Shown here piece by piece: positions 23,877-33,929 of a stretch of 64,000 nt of DNA. Position 1 is the first letter of the stretch, and each line of letters opens with the position of its first letter. Made by a program: the position numbers and the translations under genes. Where the stretch lies: contig NZ_QTSZ01000047.1 in the NCBI RefSeq assembly GCF_003730295.1, positions 186,001-250,000 of the forward strand, given 5' to 3'. Source of the stretch: Ornithinibacillus gellani (GTDB lineage: Bacteria; Bacillota; Bacilli; Bacillales; Amphibacillaceae). Below the pieces are notes generated by a model that saw only the letters and a program-made list of their open reading frames with translations, was not told the DNA's origin and searched no databases.

Positions 23877-24680
23877 ATGAGAGATGTCCAGCAACGGATT
23901 GAAGCATTATGTGATGCAGCTGGTGGAAGCTGGGGAATCATGTTAATGGATTTGGATAATGGAAGCAGTTGGGGAATGAATGAGACACAACCATACACAG
24001 CAGCAAGTATTATGAAGATACCCATTATGGCAACTGTCCTGCAAGCACATGAATCAGGCAAGTTTCAACTTGGTGACAAGCTGATCCTAAAAAAAGAAGA
24101 CCTGGTTGGCGGTGCAGGTGTGCTGCAGCATATGACTCCTGGAACAGAGCTGACAGTTTATGATTTAATGATGCTTATGATTATTCAAAGTGATAATACT
24201 GCAACAAATATATTAGTCGATTTGGTTGGAATAAAAACAATTCAACAATATCTGAAAGTGCATGGTTTCGAAGGTACCAGCTTTTATAATAAGCTGATGA
24301 TTGTACCGGCAAAACGGAAAGGTCCGAATCTTATTACTGCGGTAGATATGGGGCGTTTACTAACGGAGATAGCACAAGGACATATGATTTCCTTGCAGGC
24401 CTCGGAAAGAATGATTGATATCCTAAAAAAACAGCAATTGCAGGACTGTTTGCCGGCGCTGTTACCTGAGCAGAATCAATCTATTGTAGGCACGATACCA
24501 GTATGGGAAATCGCGCATAAAACAGGAAGTGTTCAAGGCATTTTACATGATGTAGGTATATTGTATGTAGGCCAAAGGAAGCTGGTTGCAGCCATCCTTT
24601 CTCAGGGACTGGACAAATTAGCGGCGCAATCAGTTATCCAGAAAATAGGTCTGGAACTGTATCGTTATTTAAAGAAATGA
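23877..24680 (+). CDS. Class A beta-lactamase-like serine hydrolase, no signal peptide
   Basis: 267 aa. Penicillin-recognising fold motifs are complete: SIMK at residues 44-47 (SxxK), SDN at 105-107, and HKTGS near 215. The omega-loop Glu-xx-Leu-Asn of true class A beta-lactamases is not evident, and there is no export signal, so a cytoplasmic peptidase or esterase acting on imported cell-wall peptides is more likely than antibiotic resistance. Starts 15 nt after dppA and lies inside the permease operon. Its substrate is not known. Confidence 0.85.
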   Translation: MRDVQQRIEALCDAAGGSWGIMLMDLDNGSSWGMNETQPYTAASIMKIPIMATVLQAHESGKFQLGDKLILKKEDLVGGAGVLQHMTPGTELTVYDLMMLMIIQSDNTATNILVDLVGIKTIQQYLKVHGFEGTSFYNKLMIVPAKRKGPNLITAVDMGRLLTEIAQGHMISLQASERMIDILKKQQLQDCLPALLPEQNQSIVGTIPVWEIAHKTGSVQGILHDVGILYVGQRKLVAAILSQGLDKLAAQSVIQKIGLELYRYLKK

Positions 24681-24761
24681 TAGAACGATAAAATGAAAGC
24701 GCATTCTTATATCGCCTGATAGCGAGAAGATAAAAAACAGATCAAGATGGGGGAGAACGCG

Positions 24762-25694
24762 ATGCTGCGCTACATATTAAAACGGCTGGCAATTATGCTC
24801 GTTACCCTGTGGATCATTATTACACTGACCTTTATTCTCATGGTTAGTGTACCAGGGTCACCATTTAATAGTGAAAGTTCGTCTAATGAAATCGTACAAG
24901 CAAATTTAAATAAGCATTACAATTTGGATCAACCGAAATACATACAGTATCTCGAATATATTAAATCAATTGCCACGTTTGATTTTGGACCGTCCATATC
25001 CAAACCACATCAATCCGTGAATGATTTACTAGGTAGAGGCTTTCCCATTTCATTTGAGCTCGGTATTATCTCGATTGCGGTTGCCGTCTTATCCGGTATT
25101 ATTCTAGGGATTATTGCGGCATTGCGGCATAACGGTATCATTGATTATTTGGCAATGGGGCTCGCCGTCCTTGGCATATCTATACCGAACTTCATTTTGG
25201 CAACTTTGCTCATTCAGCAGTTAGCAGTAAATTGGGAAATTTTTCCGGTCGCCACCTGGTCGAGCCCAGCCCATATGGTTCTGCCTGTATTTGCATTAGC
25301 TACAGGACCAATGGCGATTATTGCACGTCTAACACGTTCGACAATGCTAGAAGTCCTGACTCAGGATTATATCAAAATGGCTCGTGCCAAAGGACTTTCC
25401 CCTTGGAAAATCATTATTAAGCATGCACTCCGTAATGCCTTAATGCCAGTTATTACGATTATGGGGACACTTGTTGCTGGTGTATTGACTGGTTCATTTG
25501 TAATCGAAAAAATCTTCGCCATACCGGGAATGGGTAAATACTTCGTGGAAAGTATTAACCACCGGGACTACCCTGTCATCATGGGTACCACCGTCTTTTA
25601 CAGTGTGTTTTTGATTGTCATGCTATTTTTAGTGGATATTGCGTACGGCATTCTTGACCCTCGCATTAAGTTCCATAAAAAAGGAGGGGACTAG
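24762..25694 (+). CDS. dppB: Dipeptide/oligopeptide ABC permease, first subunit
   Basis: 310 aa, six membrane helices, DppB/OppB type (MLRYILKRLAIMLVTLWI start; C-terminal EKIFAIPGMGKYFVESINHRDYPV is diagnostic, shown in part). The EAA loop DYIKMARAKGLSPWKII contacts the ATPases. ATG at 24762 follows GGGGGAGAACGCG. Confidence 0.94.
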   Translation: MLRYILKRLAIMLVTLWIIITLTFILMVSVPGSPFNSESSSNEIVQANLNKHYNLDQPKYIQYLEYIKSIATFDFGPSISKPHQSVNDLLGRGFPISFELGIISIAVAVLSGIILGIIAALRHNGIIDYLAMGLAVLGISIPNFILATLLIQQLAVNWEIFPVATWSSPAHMVLPVFALATGPMAIIARLTRSTMLEVLTQDYIKMARAKGLSPWKIIIKHALRNALMPVITIMGTLVAGVLTGSFVIEKIFAIPGMGKYFVESINHRDYPVIMGTTVFYSVFLIVMLFLVDIAYGILDPRIKFHKKGGD

Positions 25695-25695
25695 G

Positions 25696-26643
25696 ATGAA
25701 GGCCATTCAGAAGAAGAATCGTCATGCATCTGTACCAGACGAATGGTTTCAATGGAAAGGAAAGGATATGGAAGCAGCGGAGGTTGTAGCACGGCCATCC
25801 TTATCCTACTGGAAGGACGCATGGCGAAGACTCGTTAAAAACAAGTTAGCCATGATGGGGCTTGTATTTCTTATATTACTTGGGGTGATGGCTATTTTTG
25901 GGCCAGTCTTTTCGCCATATGATGTGAACAAGCAGGATTTGCCCAGTCAATATCAGCCTCCCTCTGCAGCACATTGGTTTGGAACAGATGGAGCCGGTAG
26001 AGATGTATTTACCAGGACATGGTATGGAGCACGTATTTCCTTATTTGTTGGTTTGATGGCTGCAATTATCGACGTCACCATCGGTATTATTTATGGTGGC
26101 ATTTCAGGCTATAAAGGCGGAAGAACAGATAATATCATGATGCGCATCATTGAAGTACTTTACGGTCTGCCGTATTTACTCGTTGTCATTATGTTGCTTG
26201 TTGTGCTAGGTCCCAGCTTGACAACCATTATTATTGCTTTGACGGTAACAGGCTGGGTGGGAATGGCACGGATTGTACGAGGGCAAGTGTTACAAATAAA
26301 AAATTATGAATTTGTGCTTGCCTCGAAATCATTTGGAACGAAAACGTCAAGGATTATCCGGAAAAATTTATTGCCGAATACAATGGGACCTATTATTGTA
26401 CAAATGACATTAACCGTTCCATCGGCAATTTTTGCTGAAGCATTCCTTAGCTTTCTTGGACTTGGTATCCAAGCACCGGTAGCAAGTTGGGGTGTGATGG
26501 CAAATGATTCTTTAGGCGCTATATTATCGGGGAATTGGTGGACATTGTTTTTCCCAGCGTTTTTTATATCATTTACCATGTTCGCGTTTAACGTATTAGG
26601 GGATGGCTTACAGGATGCTTTAGACCCTAAATTGAGAAAGTAG
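25696..26643 (+). CDS. dppC: Dipeptide/oligopeptide ABC permease, second subunit
   Basis: 315 aa of DppC/OppC type: cytoplasmic N-terminal tail, then FGTDGAGRDVFTRTWYGARIS, EAA loop KNYEFVLASKSFGTKTSRII and ending DALDPKLRK. Starts 1 nt after dppB with AGGAGGGGACTAGG upstream. A TTG-initiated longer reading overlapping dppB is rejected. Confidence 0.94.
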   Translation: MKAIQKKNRHASVPDEWFQWKGKDMEAAEVVARPSLSYWKDAWRRLVKNKLAMMGLVFLILLGVMAIFGPVFSPYDVNKQDLPSQYQPPSAAHWFGTDGAGRDVFTRTWYGARISLFVGLMAAIIDVTIGIIYGGISGYKGGRTDNIMMRIIEVLYGLPYLLVVIMLLVVLGPSLTTIIIALTVTGWVGMARIVRGQVLQIKNYEFVLASKSFGTKTSRIIRKNLLPNTMGPIIVQMTLTVPSAIFAEAFLSFLGLGIQAPVASWGVMANDSLGAILSGNWWTLFFPAFFISFTMFAFNVLGDGLQDALDPKLRK

Positions 26644-26668
26644 GTGTTCATTGGTGGAAGGAGAACGA

Positions 26669-27664
26669 ATGCTAGAGGTGCAAGACCTGCACGTGACATT
26701 CACAACTTATGGGGGCACCGTAAAGGCTGTTCGCGGAGTTGATTTATATGTAAATGAAGGGGAAACATTAGCCATTGTTGGTGAGTCAGGTTGTGGTAAA
26801 AGCGTTACTTCCAATGCGATTATGCGACTTATTCCCAGCCCGCCAGGCAAAATTACGAGAGGGATGATTCGTTTTAAAGGGGAAGATCTTGTATCGCTAT
26901 CAGAAAAAGCAATGCGAAATATCCGCGGAGTTGATATATCGATGATTTTCCAGGATCCAATGACAGCACTTAATCCAACCCTGACGATTGGTACGCAGCT
27001 CATGGAAGGATTATATGAGCATCAAAAGGTGACTGGTCAGGAAGCAAAGCGTCGCGCATTGGAAATGATGGATCTTGTTGGGATACCGAATCCTGAGGAA
27101 CGCTTAAAACAGTATCCCCATCAATTTAGTGGGGGGATGCGCCAACGGATTGTTATTGCCATTGCCTTAATTTGTGAACCAGAGCTATTGATTGCTGATG
27201 AACCAACAACAGCATTAGATGTTACCATCCAGGCACAGATTTTGGAACTGTTTGAAAAAATTCAAAAACAAACGGGTGTATCGATTATTTTAATTACCCA
27301 TGACCTTGGCGTTGTTGCGAAAATAGCGGACCGAATTGCAGTTATGTATGCGGGGAAAATAGTGGAGGTTGGAACCAAACGTGAAATATTTTATCAACCG
27401 GAACATCCGTATACGAAAGGTTTGCTGCGGTCCGTTCCCCGCTTGGACTTGAAGGGGGGGAAGTTAGCGGCTATTGAAGGAACACCTCCAGATTTATTTT
27501 CACCACCAGAAGGTTGTCCATTTGCTGCCAGATGTGCCTATGCGATGGAAGTGTGCACGCATGTACATCCAGTCAAAACGTCACTCAGTCCATCACATCA
27601 GGTGGATTGCTGGTTGCAGGATGAACGAGCTAAAAAGCTTTTAGCCACCTCATCACCCAAATAG
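26669..27664 (+). CDS. dppD: Dipeptide ABC transporter ATPase DppD
   Basis: 331 aa. Walker [10 protein letters not shown]-loop MIFQDP, signature FSGGMRQRI, Walker [14 protein letters not shown]-loop ITHD. The C-terminal oligo_HPY region has the four cysteines of CPFAARC...C...C found in peptide-type importers, often holding an Fe-S cluster. GGAAGGAGAACGA precedes ATG. Confidence 0.95.
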   Translation: MLEVQDLHVTFTTYGGTVKAVRGVDLYVNEGETLAIVGESGCGKSVTSNAIMRLIPSPPGKITRGMIRFKGEDLVSLSEKAMRNIRGVDISMIFQDPMTALNPTLTIGTQLMEGLYEHQKVTGQEAKRRALEMMDLVGIPNPEERLKQYPHQFSGGMRQRIVIAIALICEPELLIADEPTTALDVTIQAQILELFEKIQKQTGVSIILITHDLGVVAKIADRIAVMYAGKIVEVGTKREIFYQPEHPYTKGLLRSVPRLDLKGGKLAAIEGTPPDLFSPPEGCPFAARCAYAMEVCTHVHPVKTSLSPSHQVDCWLQDERAKKLLATSSPK

Positions 27665-27735
27665 TTTTGTTTGTCGGAATCATAATACATGGTTGACAAG
27701 TTATTTGTTCAAAAAAATAAAGGGAGGAAAACGAA

Positions 27736-29400
27736 TTGAAAAAGATGCTCTTGTTTTTACTAACGCTGCTTACAGTCGTCATGTTGGCGGCCTGTACAGC
27801 AAATGATGATGCGGGGAAAGAAGAGCCAGCTGAAAATACTGATCATGCAGAGGGCGATGCAGAAGCTGCAGAGAATGAGGATGATGGCAAAGTATTGCGC
27901 TTAAACAATGGCATTGAGCCAAAGTCATTGAATCCTTCGATTGGCTTTGATTCCGTCTCTTGGACACCGTTGAATAACCTGATGGAAGGTTTAACAAGAT
28001 TAGATGAGCAATCAACGGCCCAGCCTGGAGCAGCAGAGAAGTGGGATATTTCTGAGGATGGAAAGACATACACCTTCCATATTCGCGAGGATGCTAATTG
28101 GTCTAATGGTGATCCTGTCACAGCAGAGGATTTTGTTTTTGCTTGGAAGCTGATGCTGGATCCGGAACAGGATCCGCCTTCTCCAGCAGCATTTCTAGGT
28201 TATTTTATTAAGGGTGGAGAAGCTTTTAACAGTGGCGAAGGATCTGCTGACGATGTTGCTGTAAAGGCAGTTAATGAAAAAACATTAGAGGTGGAATTGG
28301 AAGCACCAACAGGTTTCTTCTTAGATTTACTGACAAATCCAGCATTCTTCCCAATTCATCATCAAGTTGCTGAAGAAAATCCAACCTGGCATGCAGAAGC
28401 TGATTCATTTGTTTCCAATGGACCATTTAAGCTGACTGAATGGGAGCATGAAAGCGAAATGGTTTTTGAGAAAAACGAAGAATACTGGGATGCGGATGCG
28501 GTAAAGCTTGATAAGGTTCATTGGGCGATGGTAAATGACGACAATACCCAATATCAAATGTTTGAACGTGGTGAACTCGATACGGCGAGTATTCCTGCTG
28601 AAATGTCTGATCAATTAATTGATGGAGATAATGTCTTTATCGGAGATTATGGTGGATTAGAATTTTATCGCTTCAACTTAACGATGGAGCCGTTCCAGAA
28701 TAAGAAAATCCGTCAAGCATTTGCATATGCGATTAACAGACAGGACATTGCTGAATTTGTTGTGAAAAATGGTGTTGACCCAGCATTTGGATTTGTATCG
28801 CCTGGATTCACTGGTCCATCTGGTTCCGATTTCCGTGATGCCAATGGAGACCTCGTTACCTTGGATGAAGATAAAGCGAAGCAATTACTAGAAGAAGGTA
28901 TGAAAGAAGAAGGCTATGATGAGTTGCCGGAAGTCGTTCTTTCCTATAACACAAGTGACACGAACAAAGCTGTTGCTGAAACAGTGCAGGATATGATTAA
29001 AGAAAATCTTGGTGTAGAAATTAAACTGGAAAACCAAGAATGGGAAGTCTTCTCAGCAGCACAACAAGACTTAGAACTGCAATTCTCCCGTAGTTCCTTT
29101 ATCAATGATTATAATGACCCTGTAAACTTCTTGGAAAGCTTTATTACAGATTCATATATGAACCGAACTGGTTTTTCGAATGAAAAGTATGATGATTTGA
29201 TAGCGAAGGGTAAATCTGAAGTGGATGAGGAGAAGCGTTGGGAGTATTTATATGAGGCAGAGAAGCTATTAGCAGAAGAAATGATTATTTTACCAATTCG
29301 TTACTACAATACCGTAGCGTTAGAATCCGATAAAGTATCCGGTATTCTACGTCACCCCGTTGGATATATGGATTTGAAGTATGCGGATAAACAACAATAA
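27736..29400 (+). CDS. dppE: Peptide-binding lipoprotein (DppE/OppA type)
   Basis: 554 aa. Lipobox VVMLAAC around Cys20 anchors it outside the membrane; an acidic linker (about 22-50) leads to an SBP_bac_5 domain. It delivers peptides to the permease. Start codon TTG at 27736 follows AAAGGGAGGAAAACGAA. It sits after dppD as in B. subtilis dppABCDE. A hairpin terminator follows, so the last gene may be expressed less. Confidence 0.94.
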   Translation: MKKMLLFLLTLLTVVMLAACTANDDAGKEEPAENTDHAEGDAEAAENEDDGKVLRLNNGIEPKSLNPSIGFDSVSWTPLNNLMEGLTRLDEQSTAQPGAAEKWDISEDGKTYTFHIREDANWSNGDPVTAEDFVFAWKLMLDPEQDPPSPAAFLGYFIKGGEAFNSGEGSADDVAVKAVNEKTLEVELEAPTGFFLDLLTNPAFFPIHHQVAEENPTWHAEADSFVSNGPFKLTEWEHESEMVFEKNEEYWDADAVKLDKVHWAMVNDDNTQYQMFERGELDTASIPAEMSDQLIDGDNVFIGDYGGLEFYRFNLTMEPFQNKKIRQAFAYAINRQDIAEFVVKNGVDPAFGFVSPGFTGPSGSDFRDANGDLVTLDEDKAKQLLEEGMKEEGYDELPEVVLSYNTSDTNKAVAETVQDMIKENLGVEIKLENQEWEVFSAAQQDLELQFSRSSFINDYNDPVNFLESFITDSYMNRTGFSNEKYDDLIAKGKSEVDEEKRWEYLYEAEKLLAEEMIILPIRYYNTVALESDKVSGILRHPVGYMDLKYADKQQ

Positions 29401-29423
29401 AAAGTCGTTTCTAAGCATAGCTG

Positions 29424-29455
29424 GAAAAAGGTATCTTTCATGAAGATACCTTTTC
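29424..29455 (+). terminator. Terminator after the peptide-binding protein gene
   Basis: AAAAGGTATCTT / AAGATACCTTTT with a TCATG loop. It separates dppE from dppF. Confidence 0.8.
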
Positions 29456-29674
29456 CTCCTATTTCTATTCAGGAGTCGAATGCCATGTTTTTTGTAATGA
29501 AGCTTAAGCTATAGTGTGGCTACACCCCATATAACCCTCATGGGAAGCCCATCGATAGATCAACTTCTAAATCTTAATAAACCAGGAATGCAGAAGGTAC
29601 CAGCAGAAATAACCTAAACAAACGTTTGATTTACATAGAAAAAACTTGTGTGGATGGCTAGAGGAGGAAACGGA
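29456..29674 (+). promoter_or_regulatory. Leader before dppF with a palindrome
   Basis: No gene. Contains the perfect 10-bp palindrome CAAACGTTTG at 29619-29628, a possible operator for a separate dppF transcript. Confidence 0.35.
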
Positions 29675-30682
29675 ATGGTAGAAAGAATTCTTGAAATTAA
29701 CCATTTGAAGAAACATTTTGATATGGGTAGGGGAACCATGTTAAAGGCGGTAAATGATGTTAGTTTTCACGTGAATCGTGGCGAAACCTTTGGACTCGTT
29801 GGGGAGTCCGGTTGCGGGAAATCAACGATTGGGAGAACGATAATGACCCTATATGATCGTACAGCGGGTGAAGTCTTATTTAATGGAAAAAACGTACACG
29901 AACTGCCTACAAAGGAAAAATTTAAATATTACCGCAGCATGCAGATGATTTTTCAGGATCCCTACGCCTCTTTAAATCCACGTTCCACTGTAAGAGAGGT
30001 TATCTCAGAGCCAATGGAGGTTCATGGTATTTTCAAAAATAAAAAGGAGCAGCTGGAAAGGGTTTATCAGCTTTTGGAGGAGGTCGGGCTAAACCGTGAT
30101 CATGCCAATCGTTATCCGCATGAATTTAGTGGTGGACAAAGGCAGCGAATCGGTATCGCTAGAGCACTTGCGCTAAATCCTGACTTTATAATCGCAGATG
30201 AACCAATTTCAGCGTTGGATGTTTCTGTACAGGCACAGGTAGTAAATTTATTGAAGGAGCTGCAGGTGGAAAAAGGGCTAACCTTCTTATTCATTGCCCA
30301 TGACCTATCCATGGTGAAGCAAATTTCTGATCGAATCGGTGTGATGTATCTAGGGAACATGGTAGAGATGACGGCAGCTGATCAATTATATGAACGCCCT
30401 CTCCATCCATATACAAGGGCATTGCTATCAGCCATCCCAATTCCAGATCCGGATATTGAAGAAAGCAGAGAAAGAATTATCTTGGAAGGAGAATTACCGA
30501 GCCCCATTAATCCACCAAGTGGTTGTGTATTCCGTACAAGATGTCCGATGGCGATGGATATTTGTGCCAAAGAAAAACCAGTTTGGCAAGAAGTCGAACA
30601 GGAACATTATGTAGCCTGTCATCTGTATCAGGAATCGAGTGGGACATCTGCTGAGCCAAAAGTAAATATCTTAAGTAAATAA
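29675..30682 (+). CDS. dppF: Dipeptide/oligopeptide ABC transporter ATPase DppF
   Basis: 335 aa. Walker [11 protein letters not shown]-loop [12 protein letters not shown], signature [14 protein letters not shown], Walker [13 protein letters not shown], then the oligo_HPY cysteines [14 protein letters not shown]. Partner ATPase to DppD. B. subtilis dpp has only one ATPase, so this operon is closer to opp/E. coli dpp in that respect. ATG at 29675 follows TAGAGGAGGAAACGGA. Confidence 0.94.
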   Translation: MVERILEINHLKKHFDMGRGTMLKAVNDVSFHVNRGETFGLVGESGCGKSTIGRTIMTLYDRTAGEVLFNGKNVHELPTKEKFKYYRSMQMIFQDPYASLNPRSTVREVISEPMEVHGIFKNKKEQLERVYQLLEEVGLNRDHANRYPHEFSGGQRQRIGIARALALNPDFIIADEPISALDVSVQAQVVNLLKELQVEKGLTFLFIAHDLSMVKQISDRIGVMYLGNMVEMTAADQLYERPLHPYTRALLSAIPIPDPDIEESRERIILEGELPSPINPPSGCVFRTRCPMAMDICAKEKPVWQEVEQEHYVACHLYQESSGTSAEPKVNILSK

Positions 30683-30695
30683 TGCATGAAAATAG

Positions 30696-30737
30696 AACAT
30701 CTATCCTAAAGCAACTAAAAGGGTAGATGTTTTTTTG
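30696..30737 (+). terminator. Terminator after dppF
   Basis: AACATCTA-CC / GGGTAGATGTT followed by seven Ts. Confidence 0.82.
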
Positions 30738-31205
30738 TTGCAGGACAATCGGGTACCTATTCTTAGTTTCCTTTACGTCTTAGCTACGCTGAAAAGCCAA
30801 GCATTATTAGTTGGGGCCAAAAAATGTCGTGTACGTATGCGGATGCCATTTTTCTTGTTTCCATTCACTAGAAATTCTTTGAAAACCCCCAGTTATGCTC
30901 CACGATTCTCCAATATATTTGATAGGCTAACAACGTTTTTAAACGGGAACAAACATTTTAATGATGACAAGGAGAAGACATACAATCTACCTACACCAGG
31001 TACGCTCCGTATGCGCGACACAGTTTTTTTCAATATACCAATGGTGGAACGGTCAGATAATAGGATAGCTGGTTGTTATTCTATTTTTTAGTTCTATTCG
31101 ATTGTATTTTTGTATAAGTTAAATAGTAGGGATGCTAGGGAAAACAGGCACTCCCTATAACAATTTAGTGATACAGGTAAATATGCTTTATTAGGGAGGA
31201 TGCGC
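30738..31205. other. Intergenic region before spoIID
   Basis: A 118-codon plus-strand reading (from 30735) starts inside the terminator, has no ribosome site and resembles nothing I know, so I do not call it. AT-rich DNA from 31085 probably holds the SigE promoter expected for spoIID, but I could not fix its boxes. Confidence 0.4.
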
Positions 31206-32360
31206 ATGAAAAAATACAAATCAAGCTTAAATAAGAAACAACGTCCCCTTGCTCAAATGCTTAAAAAGAAAAAAAGATTTCATCGGCGCCCGAAAATCAT
31301 GCACGCGCCATTCTCTAATCGAAAGCTCGGACCGAAAAGAGGCCCCCGTTGGCAAATTCCTAGTGTGATGTTCTTTATGGTAATGGCATTTGTCATGCTC
31401 ATACTTCCATCTGTCATCGTTATTCCCTTTATCACAAATGAAAAGGTGGAATCAGGAATGCAAGAAAAAATGACACCAGCATCGAAGGAAGCCGAGACAG
31501 ATCTTGGGGAAGCTGTATCTGTCGCAGTGATGCGCACCAAATCGGAAAAGGTGGAAAATGTCCCATTGGAGTCATATGTAGCTGGGGTCGTTGCATCAGA
31601 AATGCCGACAAAGTTTGAACTAGAGGCGTTGAAGGCGCAGGCACTTGCAGCTCGCACCTTTGTTGTTAATCATTTGATACATCAGCAAGCTGATTCCTCC
31701 GATTATATATCTGACTCTGTTCAGCATCAAGTGTATAAAAATGAAGAAGAGCTTCGTAAAACAATGGGGGATGAATTTCAGAAAGGGATGCAAAAAATTA
31801 AGGAGGCAGTCGCTGCAACAGAGGGGCAAATACTTACTTTTCAAGGTAAGCCCATACATCCTGCATACTTTTCCACTAGTAATGGATATACGGAGAACTC
31901 AGAGGATTATTGGGATAATAAAATGCCATATCTTCGCAGCGTGAAAAGCCCCTGGGACGAAAAGGTCTCTCCAAAGTTTTTGGATCAAGTGACATACAGT
32001 ATAGAGGAAGTTGCAACAGCATTAGGGATTGAATTGTCAGGAGAGGGCGCCATTTCATTTGAAGCAACACGTACAAAGGGACAGCGCATCAAGGCACTAA
32101 CCATTGCGGGTGAAACATTCACAGGTCGCGAAATTCGGGAAAAATTACAGCTGCGATCAAGTGATTTTACGATAAAACAAAAAAACAATCATCTTATTTT
32201 TCGAACGAAAGGCTATGGTCATGGAATTGGCATGAGTCAATATGGCGCTAATGGGATGGCATTAGAAGGAAAGAGCTATGAAGAAATTGTTAAATACTAT
32301 TATCAGGACGTTGAAATAAGTACGGTAGATTCTATTGCACCAGCTCTAGCAGCGAAATAA
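31206..32360 (+). CDS. spoIID: Stage II sporulation protein D
   Basis: 384 aa. A lysine/arginine-rich N-terminal tail is followed by one membrane helix (about 55-80). The lytic transglycosylase region has the core LESYVAGVVASEMPTKFE with the catalytic Glu in SEMP, and the C-terminal GYGHGIGMSQYGANGMA. SpoIID cuts glycan strands made available by SpoIIP during engulfment. TTAGGGAGG lies 6 nt before ATG 31206; the ATG at 31200 is too close to the site. Confidence 0.95.
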   Translation: MKKYKSSLNKKQRPLAQMLKKKKRFHRRPKIMHAPFSNRKLGPKRGPRWQIPSVMFFMVMAFVMLILPSVIVIPFITNEKVESGMQEKMTPASKEAETDLGEAVSVAVMRTKSEKVENVPLESYVAGVVASEMPTKFELEALKAQALAARTFVVNHLIHQQADSSDYISDSVQHQVYKNEEELRKTMGDEFQKGMQKIKEAVAATEGQILTFQGKPIHPAYFSTSNGYTENSEDYWDNKMPYLRSVKSPWDEKVSPKFLDQVTYSIEEVATALGIELSGEGAISFEATRTKGQRIKALTIAGETFTGREIREKLQLRSSDFTIKQKNNHLIFRTKGYGHGIGMSQYGANGMALEGKSYEEIVKYYYQDVEISTVDSIAPALAAK

Positions 32361-32361
32361 A

Positions 32362-32478
32362 ATGAACTTCAATCAGTGGGCTTTTCGTCCTTCACCCACT
32401 GATTGTTAGTTGAACCAGTCAGGCCTTTACTGGCTGTTGATCCCCATTTGGTCTTACAGCCAATTAATCTGTGATAAA
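32362..32478 (-). repeat. Interspersed hairpin repeat, copy 4 (minus strand, shortened)
   Basis: Read on the minus strand it begins TTTATCACAGATTAATTGGC and ends CCCACTGATTGAAGTTCA. The hairpin 1 loop is deleted, leaving AAGACCAAATGGGGATCAACAG. Hairpin 2 is intact with CAATCAGTGGG / CCCACTGATTG. It is the only inverted copy here and starts 2 nt after the spoIID stop. Confidence 0.88.
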
Positions 32479-32552
32479 TAGTTAGAAATCACCTCACAAC
32501 TGCTTAGGATACCCCAAAAATGAAAAAACATCACAAAAATATGGTATCTGAC

Positions 32553-32582
32553 GTATAGAATGCTGCATTTCTGTTCAGAATG
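32553..32582 (+). promoter_or_regulatory. SigF-type promoter of spoIIQ
   Basis: GTATA at 32553-32557, 15-bp spacer, GTTCAGAATG at 32573-32582, fitting the forespore SigF pattern (GTATA - N15 - GGnnAnAnTR) apart from one base. spoIIQ is SigF-dependent in B. subtilis. Confidence 0.6.
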
Positions 32583-32602
32583 GTTGTTGAGGTGATGAAT
32601 GA

Positions 32603-33484
32603 ATGAAAGAAGAAAACAAGCGTGCTTCAAAATGGAGCCAAATTACACGTAAGAAATGGTTTTTCCCAACGCTGTACCTAGCCGTCGCTGCCATACTACT
32701 AACAGTTGTCGTCTGGTATCAAAATGTAGACAAGCAAATTTCAGATACAACTCAGCAGCCGGATACTGAGGCTAGTGACCTGCCAAATTCATTTGGCGAT
32801 GATGTTCAGGCTGTGATGGATCAGCAGGAAACCATTAAGATGCCAATAAGGGACCTGGAACAAGCAGAAATCGTAACTAAATTTTATGATTACAACGCAG
32901 ATAAAAAGGATAAGGAATTAGCGCTTGTCCTTTACAACAATCGCTATTATCAGAGCACAGGAATTGATATTGCTGCATCTGATGGCAGCGCATTCGAGGT
33001 TCTTGCATCTTTAAGTGGAACAGTGGCAGAGGTCAAGGAGGATCCAGTGCTAGGCATGGTCGTCCATTTGGAACATGAGAATGACGTTACGACTTATTAT
33101 GCTAGCCTTGGAGATGTACAGGTGAAGGCTGGGGACAAGGTGAAGCAGGGAGAAACCATTGCCAAAGCAGGCAAAAATCTATTTGGCAAAGACTTAGGTA
33201 ACTATTTACACTTTGAGTTACGTAAGGATGGCAAGACGGTGAACCCGGAAACGTTCTTTAATCAACCAGTATCCAAGCTTGATGCAGTTCAAGCAGATGA
33301 AGCAAGCCAAGAGCAGGAATCACAAGAATCAGCAGAAAATGAAGAGGCACCAGAGGACGCGGAACAAACGCAAGATGAAAGTGATGCTTCCGAGGAAGAA
33401 CCTGTTGAAAATGAAGAGCCAGCTGAAGGTGAAGAACAAGAAGAACCAGTAGAAGATGAAGCAACAGATACGCCAGAACAATAA
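32603..33484 (+). CDS. spoIIQ: Stage II sporulation protein Q
   Basis: 293 aa: one membrane helix (about 22-42) and a LytM/M23 fold (about 105-210). The first zinc histidine is missing (STGIDIA instead of HxGxD), as in B. subtilis SpoIIQ, which binds SpoIIIAH across the engulfment septum and does not cut peptidoglycan. HFELRK remains. The last ~70 residues are a Glu/Gln-rich acidic tail. GAGGTGATGAATGA precedes ATG. Confidence 0.95.
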   Translation: MKEENKRASKWSQITRKKWFFPTLYLAVAAILLTVVVWYQNVDKQISDTTQQPDTEASDLPNSFGDDVQAVMDQQETIKMPIRDLEQAEIVTKFYDYNADKKDKELALVLYNNRYYQSTGIDIAASDGSAFEVLASLSGTVAEVKEDPVLGMVVHLEHENDVTTYYASLGDVQVKAGDKVKQGETIAKAGKNLFGKDLGNYLHFELRKDGKTVNPETFFNQPVSKLDAVQADEASQEQESQESAENEEAPEDAEQTQDESDASEEEPVENEEPAEGEEQEEPVEDEATDTPEQ

Positions 33485-33528
33485 GAAGAACGAGAGAAGG
33501 GACTGAAACATAACTAGTCCCTCATCAT

Positions 33529-33577
33529 AAAAAAACGGTCATGTTTATCACGAAAAGATAACCATGATCGTTTTTTT
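33529..33577 (+). terminator. Terminator after spoIIQ
   Basis: AAAAACGGTCATGTTTATC / GATAACCATGATCGTTTTT, long near-perfect stem, T-run. A second stem AGGGACT / AGTCCCT lies just upstream (33499-33522). Confidence 0.92.
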
Positions 33578-33584
33578 GGTTCAG

Positions 33585-33929
33585 GCCGGTCCATGGAACG
33601 CGAAGGTGATTAATAAAAGGGAGAGGAGTTCCAGTACCATTCATTTACTGAAACTCTTTTTGTTATGTTTCACTAGGTTTTGTCCCAGATGCTTCTTTTT
33701 TCTTTTATACAGAACAAACAGTGAGAAATTTGTCGAACGATAGTTGAAAAAAATGACAAATAATATGTTAATATAATGAATACATACAAAAATCCAAAAA
33801 GTATTAGACATTATGTCATATTTTGAATGGAGCGTCATGCGAAAGGTAAGAAAGTCCTTAAACGACTTTTGATTGACATCGTCCACTAAATGAAAAAACA
33901 TTGCCATAAAGCGGAAAGGAAAGTTAGGA
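33585..33929 (+). promoter_or_regulatory. Upstream region of the AimR-like gene
   Basis: Starts with a weak hairpin (GAGTT-CAGTA / TACTG-AACTC at 33626-33657, T-run). TATAAT near 33772 is a candidate -10 that would give a leader of about 150 nt. The leader contains the 11-bp palindrome GACATTATGTC (33807-33817) and a hairpin AAAGTC / GACTTT (33851-33869). Either could be a control site. Confidence 0.45.

Noticed and set aside
23877-24680. Beta-lactamase resistance gene
   Set aside because: Motifs of the fold are present, but no export signal and no evident omega-loop Glu; it sits in a peptide-uptake operon.
30735-31091. 118-codon plus-strand reading before spoIID
   Set aside because: Begins inside the dppF terminator, has no ribosome site, odd composition and no recognised motif.
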